Assembly (NCBI RefSeq): GCF_040649515.1
Contig: NZ_JBEZFP010000027.1
Span: forward strand, 1-64,000
Origin: Yinghuangia elevatio
Lineage (GTDB): Bacteria; Actinomycetota; Actinomycetes; Streptomycetales; Streptomycetaceae
Length of the DNA stretch: 64,000 nt
Direction of reading: 5' to 3'
Positions 45,047 through 54,429 of this stretch are shown piece by piece (the first letter of the stretch is position 1; every line of letters begins with the position of its first letter). A program made the position numbers and the translations under genes. The notes under the pieces are model-generated. The model did not search any database, was not told where the DNA came from, and saw only the letters and a list, made by a program, of their open reading frames with translations.

Positions 45047-45958
45047 TCACTTCGTGAGCGGTGCGGTCAGCTGCCCGCTGCCGCGTAGTTGCACCATGCA
45101 CTGCACCTCGCGGTCGCCCTCGTCCCAGCTTGCCTCGGACGGGAAGATGAAGTCCGACGTGAGGCTGGACGCGTTCGACTGCTTGGCCACGACGCCGGCG
45201 ATGGCCGCGTCGCACAGGTCGCCCGCCTGACGCTCGGCCTCGTCGTCGCCGGGCCACGGGCCGTCCTGCATGAACACGTTGCGCACGTGCTCGGCGTCGT
45301 GCGGCGTGGTGCAGTCGACCTTCTTGACCTCGCCCGTCCCGGCCGGGAACGTCACGCAGTCGCCCGGCACCAGCGTGATCTTGTCGACCGTATTGTCGTC
45401 CGTGGGGTTCGGCGCGGGCGACGAAGTCGTCGGCCGGGCGGACGTCGTACGGGTGGTGGGCGTCTCGCTCGGGGTCTCGGTCGACGGGTCGTCGGAAGGG
45501 TCCTTCGAGGGACTCTTCGACGCACCTTTCGACGCGGATCCGGACGCCGACGACTTCGTCGGGGAGCCGGACGCGCCGCCCGCGGAGTCGTCCTTGTCGT
45601 CGCCGCCCAGGCTGAACACGAGGGCGATGGCGATGCCGGCCACCACGACCGCGCCCGCCACGATCCAGGCCACGATCCTGCCGCTGTTGCCTCCGCTGCC
45701 GCCCGGCGGACCGGGCGGGTAACCGGGCGGGCCGCCGAAGCCGCCCGGTCCGGAGGGGCCTTCGGGACCGCCCGGATAGCCGCCGCTCGGGCCGCCGGGG
45801 TAACCGCCGCTCGGGCCGCCGGGATAGCCCCCGCCGTACGGGCCTCCGCTCCCGTACGGTCCGGCCGCGCCACCCCCGCCGTACGGCGCTCCGCCGTAAC
45901 CGCCGCCCTGCGGCGGCCCCGGGGGCCACCCGGAACCGGGGTTCTGCGGAGTACTCAC
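45047..45958 (-). CDS. Membrane-anchored protein with septum-formation-type domain (paralog 1)
   Basis: Protein of 303 aa. Residues 1-92 are Gly/Pro/Tyr-rich with repeated GGYPGGPS units. One membrane helix follows (about 94-116, IVAWIVAGAVVVAGIAIALVF). A Ser/Thr/Pro/Lys linker leads to the extracellular C-terminal domain (about 185-300) that resembles the septum-formation domain: GDCVTF, VDCTTPHDAEHV, DLCDAA and VQCMV provide four Cys for two likely disulfides. Start is GTG. The neighbouring gene encodes a paralog with the same layout. Confidence 0.82.
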   Translation of the reverse strand: MSTPQNPGSGWPPGPPQGGGYGGAPYGGGGAAGPYGSGGPYGGGYPGGPSGGYPGGPSGGYPGGPEGPSGPGGFGGPPGYPPGPPGGSGGNSGRIVAWIVAGAVVVAGIAIALVFSLGGDDKDDSAGGASGSPTKSSASGSASKGASKSPSKDPSDDPSTETPSETPTTRTTSARPTTSSPAPNPTDDNTVDKITLVPGDCVTFPAGTGEVKKVDCTTPHDAEHVRNVFMQDGPWPGDDEAERQAGDLCDAAIAGVVAKQSNASSLTSDFIFPSEASWDEGDREVQCMVQLRGSGQLTAPLTK

Positions 45959-46004
45959 GCCCCCACCTCGCTTCGTCCACTCATGGCTCGGCCGCCGTGC
46001 GGGG

Positions 46005-46880
46005 TCAGCCCAGCTTCTTGGTGATCTTGGCCTCGTTCACGTCCTGCACCAGGCAGGTGACCTCGCGGTCGCCGCGGTCCCAGCTCGCTTCCTGCGGATA
46101 GCTGTACTGGAGCGTGTACTTGTTCGGGTTCGGCTCCTTCGAGACCGCCGAGTTGAACGCCGACTCGCAGGCCGCCGCGACCTGGCTGCGGAGCTCCGCG
46201 TCCGTCGGGTAGGTGCTGCCGGTGAGGTTGAAGTTCTTGAGCACCTGCATGTCGTGCGGCGTCGTGCAGGAGACCTTGTCGATCTCCCCGGTGCCCCCGA
46301 CATCGACGTTGATGCACTCGCCGACGCTGAGCGGAACGTCCTCGACGGTCCCCCCGTCGGTGTCCGTCGGGCTCGCCGTCGGACGGCTGCTGGTACGGGT
46401 ATTCGTCGGCGTGGGCGGCCGCGAGGTCTTCGTCTCGGTCTCCGTCGGCGTCGGCGACTTCGAGGAGCTCTGCGACGTCGACGGCGCGGGCGGCGACGTC
46501 GTCGCGGCCGTCTTGTTCTTCTTGTCGTCGCCGCCCAGGAGGAACACGAGTGCGGCGATCACACCGCCGACGACCACGAGGGCACCGACGACGGTCAGGA
46601 TCAGCGGTCCGCGGCCGCCGCCGGGCGGCGGGCCGGGCGGGCCCGGGTAGCCACCCGGGCCACCGGGACCCCCGGCGCCGTACCCGCCCCCGGGGTACGT
46701 CGGACCGTTGGGGTATTGCGGACCGCCGGTGGGCGGACCGCTCGGGTACTGGGGACTCCCTGGGTAGGAGCCCCCGGAGTAGCTGCCCGGGTAGGAGGGA
46801 TTGTTCTGGTAACCCGGATCGGGTTGTTGTCCATAGCCGGGCGGGAAGCCTCCCTGCCCCGGCGGCGGCGGCATCGTCAT
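46005..46880 (-). CDS. Membrane-anchored protein with septum-formation-type domain (paralog 2)
   Basis: Protein of 291 aa with the same order as its neighbour: a Gly/Pro/Tyr/Gln-rich cytoplasmic tail, one membrane helix (ILTVVGALVVVGGVIAALVF), a Thr/Ser/Pro linker and a C-terminal domain with GECINV, VSCTTPHDMQVL, AACESA and VTCLV (four Cys). The last 110 residues align well with paralog 1, including YPQEASWDRGDREVTCLV against FPSEASWDEGDREVQCMV. The linkers do not align. ATG 46880 is preferred; ATG 46874 and a longer GTG form are possible. The cell-biological role is unknown. Confidence 0.82.
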   Translation of the reverse strand: MTMPPPPGQGGFPPGYGQQPDPGYQNNPSYPGSYSGGSYPGSPQYPSGPPTGGPQYPNGPTYPGGGYGAGGPGGPGGYPGPPGPPPGGGRGPLILTVVGALVVVGGVIAALVFLLGGDDKKNKTAATTSPPAPSTSQSSSKSPTPTETETKTSRPPTPTNTRTSSRPTASPTDTDGGTVEDVPLSVGECINVDVGGTGEIDKVSCTTPHDMQVLKNFNLTGSTYPTDAELRSQVAAACESAFNSAVSKEPNPNKYTLQYSYPQEASWDRGDREVTCLVQDVNEAKITKKLG

Positions 46881-47081
46881 GCGCAAAGCTTGCCTGATCG
46901 GGTGAACCTCCCGCACGGGTGGTTCCCTTAATCACCCCGCCGTGATAGCCCCGTGACGAGCCGGTACCGCAACGCACACCGATCCGAGACCGCCGGGCAC
47001 CGCGCGGCAGCCGGGACGCCTCCCGGGTAGCGCTCGGGTAGCGCCTCGGGATCGGCCCGGCAGGTCTGCGAGAATGCCGGG

Positions 47082-47510
47082 ATGACCGGTGCCTCCACAC
47101 CCTCCGACCCGCCGTCCGAACCGTCCGGATCCGCCTCGGCCGTGCCCCCGGTGCGTCCCTCGGACCTCGACCCCGCGGTCGCGGCCCGGCTCAAGCGCGA
47201 CGACAACGGCCTCGTCGCCGCGGTCGCGCAGCAGTACGACACCGGCGAAGTGCTCATGGTCGGCTGGATGGACGACGAGGCACTGCACCGCACGCTCACC
47301 ACCGGCCGCTGCACCTACTGGAGCCGCAGCCGCAAGGAGTACTGGGTCAAGGGCGACACGTCGGGCCACACCCAGCGGGTCGTCTCCGCGGCGCTGGACT
47401 GCGACGGCGACGTCGTCCTGGTCAAGGTCGACCAGGCGGGCGCGGCCTGCCACACCGGCGACCGCACCTGCTTCGACGCCGGCGCGCTGCCGGTCTCGGC
47501 TCCCGCGTAG
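47082..47510 (+). CDS. hisI: Phosphoribosyl-AMP cyclohydrolase
   Basis: Zinc enzyme of 142 aa for the third step of histidine synthesis, monofunctional (no HisE part). Motifs: EVLMVGWMDDEALHRTLTTG, YWSRSRKEYWVKGDTSGHTQ, and the metal-binding ALDCDGDVVLVKVDQ, ACHTGDRTCF. The first 30 residues are Pro/Ser-rich and extra. It is separated from the main his operon and sits 89 bases upstream of trpE, as in streptomycetes. Confidence 0.95.
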   Translation: MTGASTPSDPPSEPSGSASAVPPVRPSDLDPAVAARLKRDDNGLVAAVAQQYDTGEVLMVGWMDDEALHRTLTTGRCTYWSRSRKEYWVKGDTSGHTQRVVSAALDCDGDVVLVKVDQAGAACHTGDRTCFDAGALPVSAPA

Positions 47511-47599
47511 CGCACGCTTTTGCCCCTTGCCGGGGCCCAGTTCACCGCACCAGCCGCCGCACGTACGAGCGCCACCTGCGTCCCGGGAGAGCCCGCACC

Positions 47600-49141
47600 A
47601 TGACCACCGGCACCGTCACCCCCGACCTCGACGCCTTCCGCGACCTCGCGCGGGAGCTCCGGGTCATCCCCGTAACGCGGCGCTTCCTCGCGGACGGTGA
47701 CACCCCGGTGGGTCTTTACCGCAAGCTCGCCGCGGAACGACCCGGGACATTCCTCCTCGAATCCGCGGAGAACGGGCGCACCTGGTCGCGGTATTCGTTC
47801 GTCGGCGTACGCAGCGCGGCCACGCTCACCGAATCCGCCGGCGCCGCCCGCTGGCTCGGCGACCCGCCGGTCGGCATCCCGCGCGAAGGCGACCCGCTGG
47901 ACGTGCTGCGCGCGACCGTCGAGGCGCTGCACACGCCGCACGACATCCCCGGCCTGCCGGACCTGCCGCCGCTGCACGGCGGCATGGTCGGCTACCTCGG
48001 CTACGACATCGTCCGGCGGCTGGAGCGGCTGCCCTCGCTGACGCGCGACGACCTGCGCGTACCCGAGCTGATGATGATGCTGGCCACCGACCTCGCGGTG
48101 CTCGACCACGCGGACGGCACGGTCCTGCTCATCGCCAACGCGATCAACTGGAACGGCCTGGAGTCGGGCGTCGACGAGGCCTACCGCGACGCGGTCGCCC
48201 GGCTCGACGCCATGACCGCCGACCTCGCCCGGCCCGCGCAGGGGACCGCGTCGTACGTCCAGGGCGGCGTGGACCCGAGATGGACCAGCCCCTGGGGCGG
48301 CGCCGAATACCGCAAGGCGGTGGACGCCGCCAAGGAGGAGATCCGCGCCGGCGAGGCCTTCCAGATCGTGCTGTCGCAGCGCTTCGAGATGCCGACCGCG
48401 GCGAGCGCGCTCGACATCTACCGGGTGCTGCGGACCAGCAACCCCAGCCCGTACATGTACCTGTTCCGCCTGCCCGGCCCCGACGGCGGCGCCGAAGGCG
48501 GCTTCGACATCGTCGGCTCCAGCCCCGAGGCGCTGGTCAAGGTCACCTCCGGACGCGCGATGCTGCACCCGATCGCCGGCACCCGCCCCCGCGGCGCGGG
48601 CCCCGAGGAGGACGCCGAACTCGCCGCCGAACTCCTCGCCGACCCCAAGGAACGCGCCGAGCACCTGATGCTCGTCGACCTCGGCCGCAACGACCTCGGC
48701 CGCGTGTGCGCGCCCGGCAGCGTCGAAGTCGTCGACTTCATGTCCGTCGAGCGCTACAGCCACGTGATGCACATCGTCTCGACGGTCGTCGGCGAACTCG
48801 ACGAAGGCCGCACCGCCCTCGACGTCCTGACCGCGTGCTTCCCCGCGGGCACCCTCTCCGGCGCGCCCAAGCCGCGCGCCATGGAGATCATCGAGGAGCT
48901 CGAGCCCACCCGCCGCGGCCTGTACGGCGGCTGCGTCGGCTACGTCGACTTCGCCGGCGACCTCGACACCGCGATCGCGATCCGCACCGCGCTCATCCGG
49001 GACGGCGTCGCGTACGTCCAGGCGGGCGCGGGCGTCGTCGCCGACTCCGACCCGGTCGGCGAGGACACCGAGTGCCGCAACAAGGCGGCAGCCGTCCTGC
49101 GGGCCGTCGCCACAGCCGCGACCCTGACCCCCGCCCGATGA
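47600..49141 (+). CDS. trpE: Anthranilate synthase component I
   Basis: Chorismate-using enzyme of 513 aa that forms anthranilate with a separate glutaminase subunit. The tryptophan feedback site motif is FLLESAENGRTWSRYSFVG. The catalytic half contains EEIRAGEAFQIVLSQRFE, SPEALVKVTSG, PIAGTRPRGAG, VDLGRNDLGRVC and CVGYVDFAGDLDTAIAIRTA. GGGAGAG precedes the ATG. No Trp-rich leader peptide is visible in the 89 bases upstream. The glutaminase subunit and trpD are not in this window. Confidence 0.95.
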   Translation: MTTGTVTPDLDAFRDLARELRVIPVTRRFLADGDTPVGLYRKLAAERPGTFLLESAENGRTWSRYSFVGVRSAATLTESAGAARWLGDPPVGIPREGDPLDVLRATVEALHTPHDIPGLPDLPPLHGGMVGYLGYDIVRRLERLPSLTRDDLRVPELMMMLATDLAVLDHADGTVLLIANAINWNGLESGVDEAYRDAVARLDAMTADLARPAQGTASYVQGGVDPRWTSPWGGAEYRKAVDAAKEEIRAGEAFQIVLSQRFEMPTAASALDIYRVLRTSNPSPYMYLFRLPGPDGGAEGGFDIVGSSPEALVKVTSGRAMLHPIAGTRPRGAGPEEDAELAAELLADPKERAEHLMLVDLGRNDLGRVCAPGSVEVVDFMSVERYSHVMHIVSTVVGELDEGRTALDVLTACFPAGTLSGAPKPRAMEIIEELEPTRRGLYGGCVGYVDFAGDLDTAIAIRTALIRDGVAYVQAGAGVVADSDPVGEDTECRNKAAAVLRAVATAATLTPAR

Positions 49142-49854
49142 CCGACCCTGCTCCCGAGGAGCGCGCCATGCCCCCCGCCCAACCGGCCGCAGCCCAGTCG
49201 GCCGCAGCCCAGCCGACCACCGAGCCGGCCGACGGCCCGACGGCACCCGCCCCCGAGGTCGCCGAGACCGCGGCCGACCCCGCGCGCAAGGCGGCCCGCC
49301 GCGAACTGGGCACCGCACTCCTGCTCGTCGCCGCCGGCGCCGCACTCGTCCTGTCGCTCTCCGGCCGCGTGTGGGCCGAAGGCGCCGCCGTCGCGCACGG
49401 CACCCGCTTCCCGATCGAAGCGACCGGCTCCGCCGTCACCAAGCTCCCCACCGCCCTCGCCCTCCTGGCCCTCGCCGCCGCCGTCGCCGTCCTGGCCACC
49501 CGCGGCGCCTGGCGCGTCGTCGTCGGCGCGCTCCTGGCCCTCGCCGGCGCCGGCATCGCCGCGGCGGCCGCCTCCGGCGCGAGCGACCGCTCCGCCCTCG
49601 ACTCCAAGGCGGCGTCCAAGGCCGCGATCGAAGGCGTGCGTGCCGTCGACGTCACCCACACCGCGTGGCCCTGGGTGACCCTCGTCGGCGGCGTGCTGAT
49701 CCTCCTCGCCGGCCTCGCCGTCATCGCCCGAGGCCGCACCTGGCCCGGCATGGGCAGCCGCTACGAGACCCCCGGCCCACGCACCCCCAAGCGCCCGACT
49801 ACCTCCGCCGAAATGTGGAACGCCCTAGACCGAGGCGAAGACCCCACCCACTGA
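49138..49854 (+). CDS. Trp-operon-associated membrane protein (TIGR02234 type)
   Basis: Membrane protein of 238 aa. A Pro/Ala/Gln/Thr-rich N-terminus (1-50) is followed by about four helices (LGTALLLVAAGAALVLSLSG, LPTALALLALAAAVAVLATR, VVVGALLALAGAGIAAAAAS, WVTLVGGVLILLAGLAVIAR). The tail has TSAEMWNALDRGEDPT, the typical end of this actinobacterial family, which is always next to trpE or trpC. ATG overlaps the trpE stop; ATG 49168 with GAGGAG upstream is a good alternative. A tryptophan transport role has been proposed but is unproven. Confidence 0.88.
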   Translation: MTDPAPEERAMPPAQPAAAQSAAAQPTTEPADGPTAPAPEVAETAADPARKAARRELGTALLLVAAGAALVLSLSGRVWAEGAAVAHGTRFPIEATGSAVTKLPTALALLALAAAVAVLATRGAWRVVVGALLALAGAGIAAAAASGASDRSALDSKAASKAAIEGVRAVDVTHTAWPWVTLVGGVLILLAGLAVIARGRTWPGMGSRYETPGPRTPKRPTTSAEMWNALDRGEDPTH

Positions 49855-50420
49855 CACCACCAACCCCCGCCAAGCCAGGACGCGCAAACACCCCGGCACC
49901 GCCTGCCCGCCCGGCAGCCGACGGCAACCCCCCAACGCCAGGCATCGCGATCACGCGAACCGTGTACGTCCACTCGCCGCGTCACAGACCGCGCCGCCAA
50001 TAACCCGGCCCAACCCGCACCCCACCTGGCCGACGGGACTGGTAGGACACCCCCGCGCCCGGCCGATCCCGCCTCGGCGTACCGTCGCCCTGCCGTCGCT
50101 TGCCGACCCTGCGCGGGTCGTCGCCGCTCCACCCGGGGCTTTCGCGTCGCGGCCGGGGCTCGGCGGGCACTCTGTGTTGGGACCTGAGTCCGTTTCGGGA
50201 GCCTCGTCCCCTGCCGACCACCGCGCGGGTCGGTCGTCGCTTTGCCGCAGGTCTCCGCGTTGCGGCTCGTCCCTCCGTCGGCCCGCCTGTGCGGGGCCGC
50301 ATCGGGGGTGGGTGGGCTCGTTGCACGTCGTGCCCGACCCCGCGTCAAAGAGGGGCCGGTGCCATGGGGACAATGGACGCCACGGGCCCGCCGCCCGTCA
50401 CCACAGATCAAGGAGCAACG
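49855..50420. other. Large intergenic region in the hisI-trp cluster
   Basis: About 565 bases with no supported gene. Within it two diverged copies of a roughly 100-base segment can be seen, one starting TGCCGACCCTGCGCGGGTCG near 50100 and one starting TGCCGACCACCGCGCGGGTC near 50212. The second part (50200-50340) is slightly richer in T than its surroundings. It may hold the promoter and a structured leader for the downstream gene, but no known RNA motif was recognised. Confidence 0.4.
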
Positions 50421-50627
50421 ATGTCGCAGGGCGTTGACCACGGGAACACCCCCGCCGCCTGGACCCTTACGATCCTCGCGCTGATCGGGTCGACCATCTC
50501 GGGTGTCGCGCTGATCGCCACCAGCGCCGTCCTGTTCTGGGTCGGCATCGCCGTCGTCGCCGTCGGCTGCATCGCGGGCCAGGCCATGCGCATGGCCGGC
50601 ATGGGTACCGCGACCGCGCGTCGCTGA
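50421..50627 (+). CDS. HGxxPAAW family membrane protein
   Basis: A 68-aa protein. The signature HGNTPAAWT is at residues 7-15, followed by two hydrophobic helices (LTILALIGSTISGVALIATS, AVLFWVGIAVVAVGCIAGQA) and a short basic end. The family is found almost only in actinobacteria beside trp genes; the function is unknown. AAGGAG precedes the ATG. A terminator hairpin follows the stop. Confidence 0.88.
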   Translation: MSQGVDHGNTPAAWTLTILALIGSTISGVALIATSAVLFWVGIAVVAVGCIAGQAMRMAGMGTATARR

Positions 50628-50643
50628 CCCGGCTCCGGGCCTC

Positions 50644-50687
50644 GCGCCCCGCCTTCCCGGTGTCGCAGGGGAGGCCGGGCGCGTTTT
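50644..50687 (+). terminator. Intrinsic terminator after the HGxxPAAW gene
   Basis: Left arm GCGCCCCGCCTTCCC (50644-50658) pairs with GGGGAGGCCGGGCGC (50668-50682), with one mismatch and one G-U pair, across a 9-base loop; TTTT follows at 50684-50687. This is one of the few stems in the window with a U run. Confidence 0.85.
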
Positions 50688-50840
50688 CGCGGTGGCCGGA
50701 GCCCCGCGCGGGCTGGATGTGGTCGATACTGTGGGCCTGCCGGTCGGCACTCCGCATATGGGAGCCGAGTCGGCGGGACATCCGCGCCGGGGGCCTTCGC
50801 CGCTCGGCGGCCGGGCGGGCGCGAAGGGGATCGCACGCAC

Positions 50841-51269
50841 ATGAGTCAGGGCTATCCGCCCCCGCCGCCTCCCGGCGGGCAGCCCCCCGGCTGGGGGGCG
50901 CCGCCGCCGTTCGGCGGATCCGCCCCGCTGCCGCCCACCACGCCGTACGGCTACCCGGGCCCGACGCAGCCGCCCGGATTCGGCATGCCGCCGCAGGGCC
51001 CGGTCCCCACCCCGCCGCCGGACAACTACCTGGCCTGGGCCGTCATAGCCACCGTCTTCTGCTGCTTCCTGGCCGGGATCCCCGCGCTGCTGGCCGCGAC
51101 GTCGGTCAACGAGCGCTGGATGCGCGGTGACCAGGCCGGTGCGCGCGAGGCGTCGCTGCGGGCCCGCAACTGGACGATCGGTGCGGTCCTGCTCGGCATG
51201 GTCTTCTGGACGACCTGGATGGTCGGGGTCTTCGTCCTCGGGTGGAAGGACACGCTGGGCGACCTGTGA
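50841..51269 (+). CDS. CD225/dispanin family membrane protein
   Basis: Protein of 142 aa. Residues 1-62 are Pro/Gly/Tyr-rich. The CD225 domain follows: NYLAWAVIATVFCCFLAGIP in the first helix, then ALLAATSVNERWMRGDQAGA and REASLRARNW, then a second helix (TIGAVLLGMVFWTTWMVGVF). Related eukaryotic proteins (IFITM) affect membranes; bacterial roles are unknown. It lies between the HGxxPAAW and DUF2752 genes. Confidence 0.88.
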   Translation: MSQGYPPPPPPGGQPPGWGAPPPFGGSAPLPPTTPYGYPGPTQPPGFGMPPQGPVPTPPPDNYLAWAVIATVFCCFLAGIPALLAATSVNERWMRGDQAGAREASLRARNWTIGAVLLGMVFWTTWMVGVFVLGWKDTLGDL

Positions 51270-51314
51270 GCCGTCCTCTGCCCGCCCGGCGCCACGCCGG
51301 TGCAGGATGAGGGC

Positions 51315-51782
51315 GTGACCGCCGCCCCGCCGCCCGACACCGCCCCCGGATGGGGCGCGTATCCCGCCCCGCCCCCGCCGCCGCGCGGCCTCGTGCGGCG
51401 CATGGCCGGCCCGGTAGCGGTGGCCGCCGCGGTGGCCGCGGTCGGCGCGTACGTCGCGGCCGTCGACCCGAACGAGCCCGGCCACTACCCGGTCTGCCCG
51501 TTCCTGAAGTTCACCGGGGCCTACTGCCCCGGCTGCGGCGGACTGCGGTGCGCCAACGCGCTGGTCCGGCTCGACGTGCCGGAGGCGCTCGCGTACAACG
51601 CCTTCGCCGTCGCGACGGTGCCGCTGCTGGTCCTCATCTGGCTGCGCTGGACGGTCCGTTCGGCGCGCGGCCGGGTGCGCATGTCGGCGGCGGACCCCCG
51701 GCTCGTACGCCTGCTCGTCGCGGCCATCGTGGTCTTCACCGTCGTGCGCAATCTGCCCTTCGGCGCGGCACTCGCCCCCTGA
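51315..51782 (+). CDS. DUF2752 membrane protein
   Basis: Protein of 155 aa. The DUF2752 core is CPFLKFTGAYCPGCGGLRCA with its three Cys. It has about three hydrophobic helices (VAVAAAVAAVGAYVAAV, ALAYNAFAVATVPLLVLIWL, LLVAAIVVFTVVRNLPFG). GTG 51315 is preceded by TGAGGG; GTG 51300 is also in frame. The function is unknown. It lies 45 bases after the CD225 gene, so the two may be co-transcribed. Confidence 0.85.
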   Translation: MTAAPPPDTAPGWGAYPAPPPPPRGLVRRMAGPVAVAAAVAAVGAYVAAVDPNEPGHYPVCPFLKFTGAYCPGCGGLRCANALVRLDVPEALAYNAFAVATVPLLVLIWLRWTVRSARGRVRMSAADPRLVRLLVAAIVVFTVVRNLPFGAALAP

Positions 51783-52066
51783 GCCCCACCCTGCCCGCGG
51801 CTCCGGTACGCCCCCGGGGCACGCTCCCGCGCCGCACATCTGCTCCGGATTGCCCGCCTTGTGGACCTGCGGGACGTGGGTTCCGTGCGACGCCGTATGC
51901 TGCCCCCACCTCTTCGAAGGTACGCGGGAAGCCGAGCCCTTCGGCAGGCCGATACCATCGAAGGGCCGGGAACGATCGGACACCGCCACGCGTTGTCCGC
52001 CGCCCGGCCCGGGGCGACCCGGTCGGACCACTCCAGTCCGTCACCTGTGACGAGGGGAAGCAAAGC

Positions 52067-52876
52067 GTGAGCGTGCTCGACGAGATCATCGACGGTGTGA
52101 GCGCCGACCTCGCCGAGCGACAGGCCCGCGTATCCCTTGATGAAATCAAGGACCTGGCGGCGGCGGCACCTCCCGCCAAGGACGCGCTCGGCGCCCTGCG
52201 CGCCGGCGGCGTCGCGGTCATCGCGGAGGTCAAGCGGTCCAGCCCGTCCAAGGGCGCACTCGCCGCCATCGCCGACCCGGCCGGCCTGGCCGCCGACTAC
52301 GAGTCGGGCGGCGCGGCCGTCATCAGCGTCCTGACCGAGCAGCGCCGCTTCGGCGGCTCGCTCGACGACCTCGACGCGGTCCGCGCCCGCGTCGACATCC
52401 CGGTGCTGCGCAAGGACTTCATCGTCACCAGCTACCAGCTCTGGGAAGCCCGCGCGCACGGCGCCGACCTGGCGCTCCTGATCGTCGCCGCGCTCGACCA
52501 GAACGCCCTGGTCTCCCTCATCGAGCGGGCCAAGTCCATCGGCCTGACGCCGCTGGTCGAGGTGCACGACGAGGAGGAGACCGAGCGCGCACTCGAGGCC
52601 GGCGCCCAGATCATCGGCGTCAACGCGCGCAACCTCAAGACCCTCGAGGTCGACCGCGCCAATTTCGCGCGGATCGCCCCGATGATCCCGGACACCGTCG
52701 TGCGCATCGCCGAGTCCGGCGTCCGCGGCCCGCACGACCTGATCGCGTACGCCAACTCCGGCGCCGACGCGGTTCTGGTCGGCGAGTCCCTGGTCACCGG
52801 CCGCGACCCGCGCAGCAGCGTCGCCGACCTCGTCGCCGCCGGCGCGCACCCCGCGCTGCGCCACGGACGCGGCTGA
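52067..52876 (+). CDS. trpC: Indole-3-glycerol phosphate synthase
   Basis: A (beta/alpha)8 enzyme of 269 aa for the fourth tryptophan step. Key segments are VAVIAEVKRSSPSKGAL (catalytic Lys), ISVLTEQRRFGGSLDDL, PVLRKDFIVTSYQLWEAR (second Lys), GLTPLVEVHDEEE, GVNARNLKTLEVD and IAESGVRGPHDL. GTG start with GAGGGGAAGC just upstream. It opens the trpC-trpM-trpB-trpA set. Confidence 0.96.
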   Translation: MSVLDEIIDGVSADLAERQARVSLDEIKDLAAAAPPAKDALGALRAGGVAVIAEVKRSSPSKGALAAIADPAGLAADYESGGAAVISVLTEQRRFGGSLDDLDAVRARVDIPVLRKDFIVTSYQLWEARAHGADLALLIVAALDQNALVSLIERAKSIGLTPLVEVHDEEETERALEAGAQIIGVNARNLKTLEVDRANFARIAPMIPDTVVRIAESGVRGPHDLIAYANSGADAVLVGESLVTGRDPRSSVADLVAAGAHPALRHGRG

Positions 52877-52895
52877 ACCGAAGGACGCTGCCACC

Positions 52896-53048
52896 ATGAA
52901 CTGCCGTGACCTCGCCGGGCGCCTCGCCCGCGGCGCGAAGCCGCGCGGGTGCCGCGCGCCCGCGCGCCGCGTGCTCGGCCGGCGGGTCCGGTTCGTGATC
53001 GGCTGCGAGCCCGGCCAGGTCCAGGGGAGGCGATGGCGTCACCGCTGA
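52896..53048 (+). CDS. trpM: Small basic protein TrpM
   Basis: A 50-aa Arg-rich protein beginning MNCRDLAGRLARGAKPRG. Its second half, RAPARRVLGRRVRFVIGCEP followed by GQVQGRRW, matches the TrpM/TrpX mini-protein found between trpC and trpB in streptomycetes. It has been linked to control of tryptophan synthesis there, but its biochemical role is not settled. AAGGAC precedes the ATG by 9 bases. It lies 19 bases after trpC and 139 bases before trpB. It is easy to miss because of its length. Confidence 0.82.
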   Translation: MNCRDLAGRLARGAKPRGCRAPARRVLGRRVRFVIGCEPGQVQGRRWRHR

Positions 53049-53187
53049 CCCCGTCAGCAGTGCCGTCCACCGCGGCCGTCACCCGTACCGGTGACCGCCC
53101 CGCCCCCCGACCGCGCGCCGCACACCACCCGGGTGCGCCGAGTGTCGGGCGGCGTCCGAGCCATCCCTCCCCAAGAGGATCACCACC

Positions 53188-54425
<1,238 letters not shown>

Positions 54426-54429
<4 letters not shown>

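Noticed and set aside
47511..47599. trpL leader peptide
   Set aside because: No short frame with consecutive Trp codons exists in this interval.
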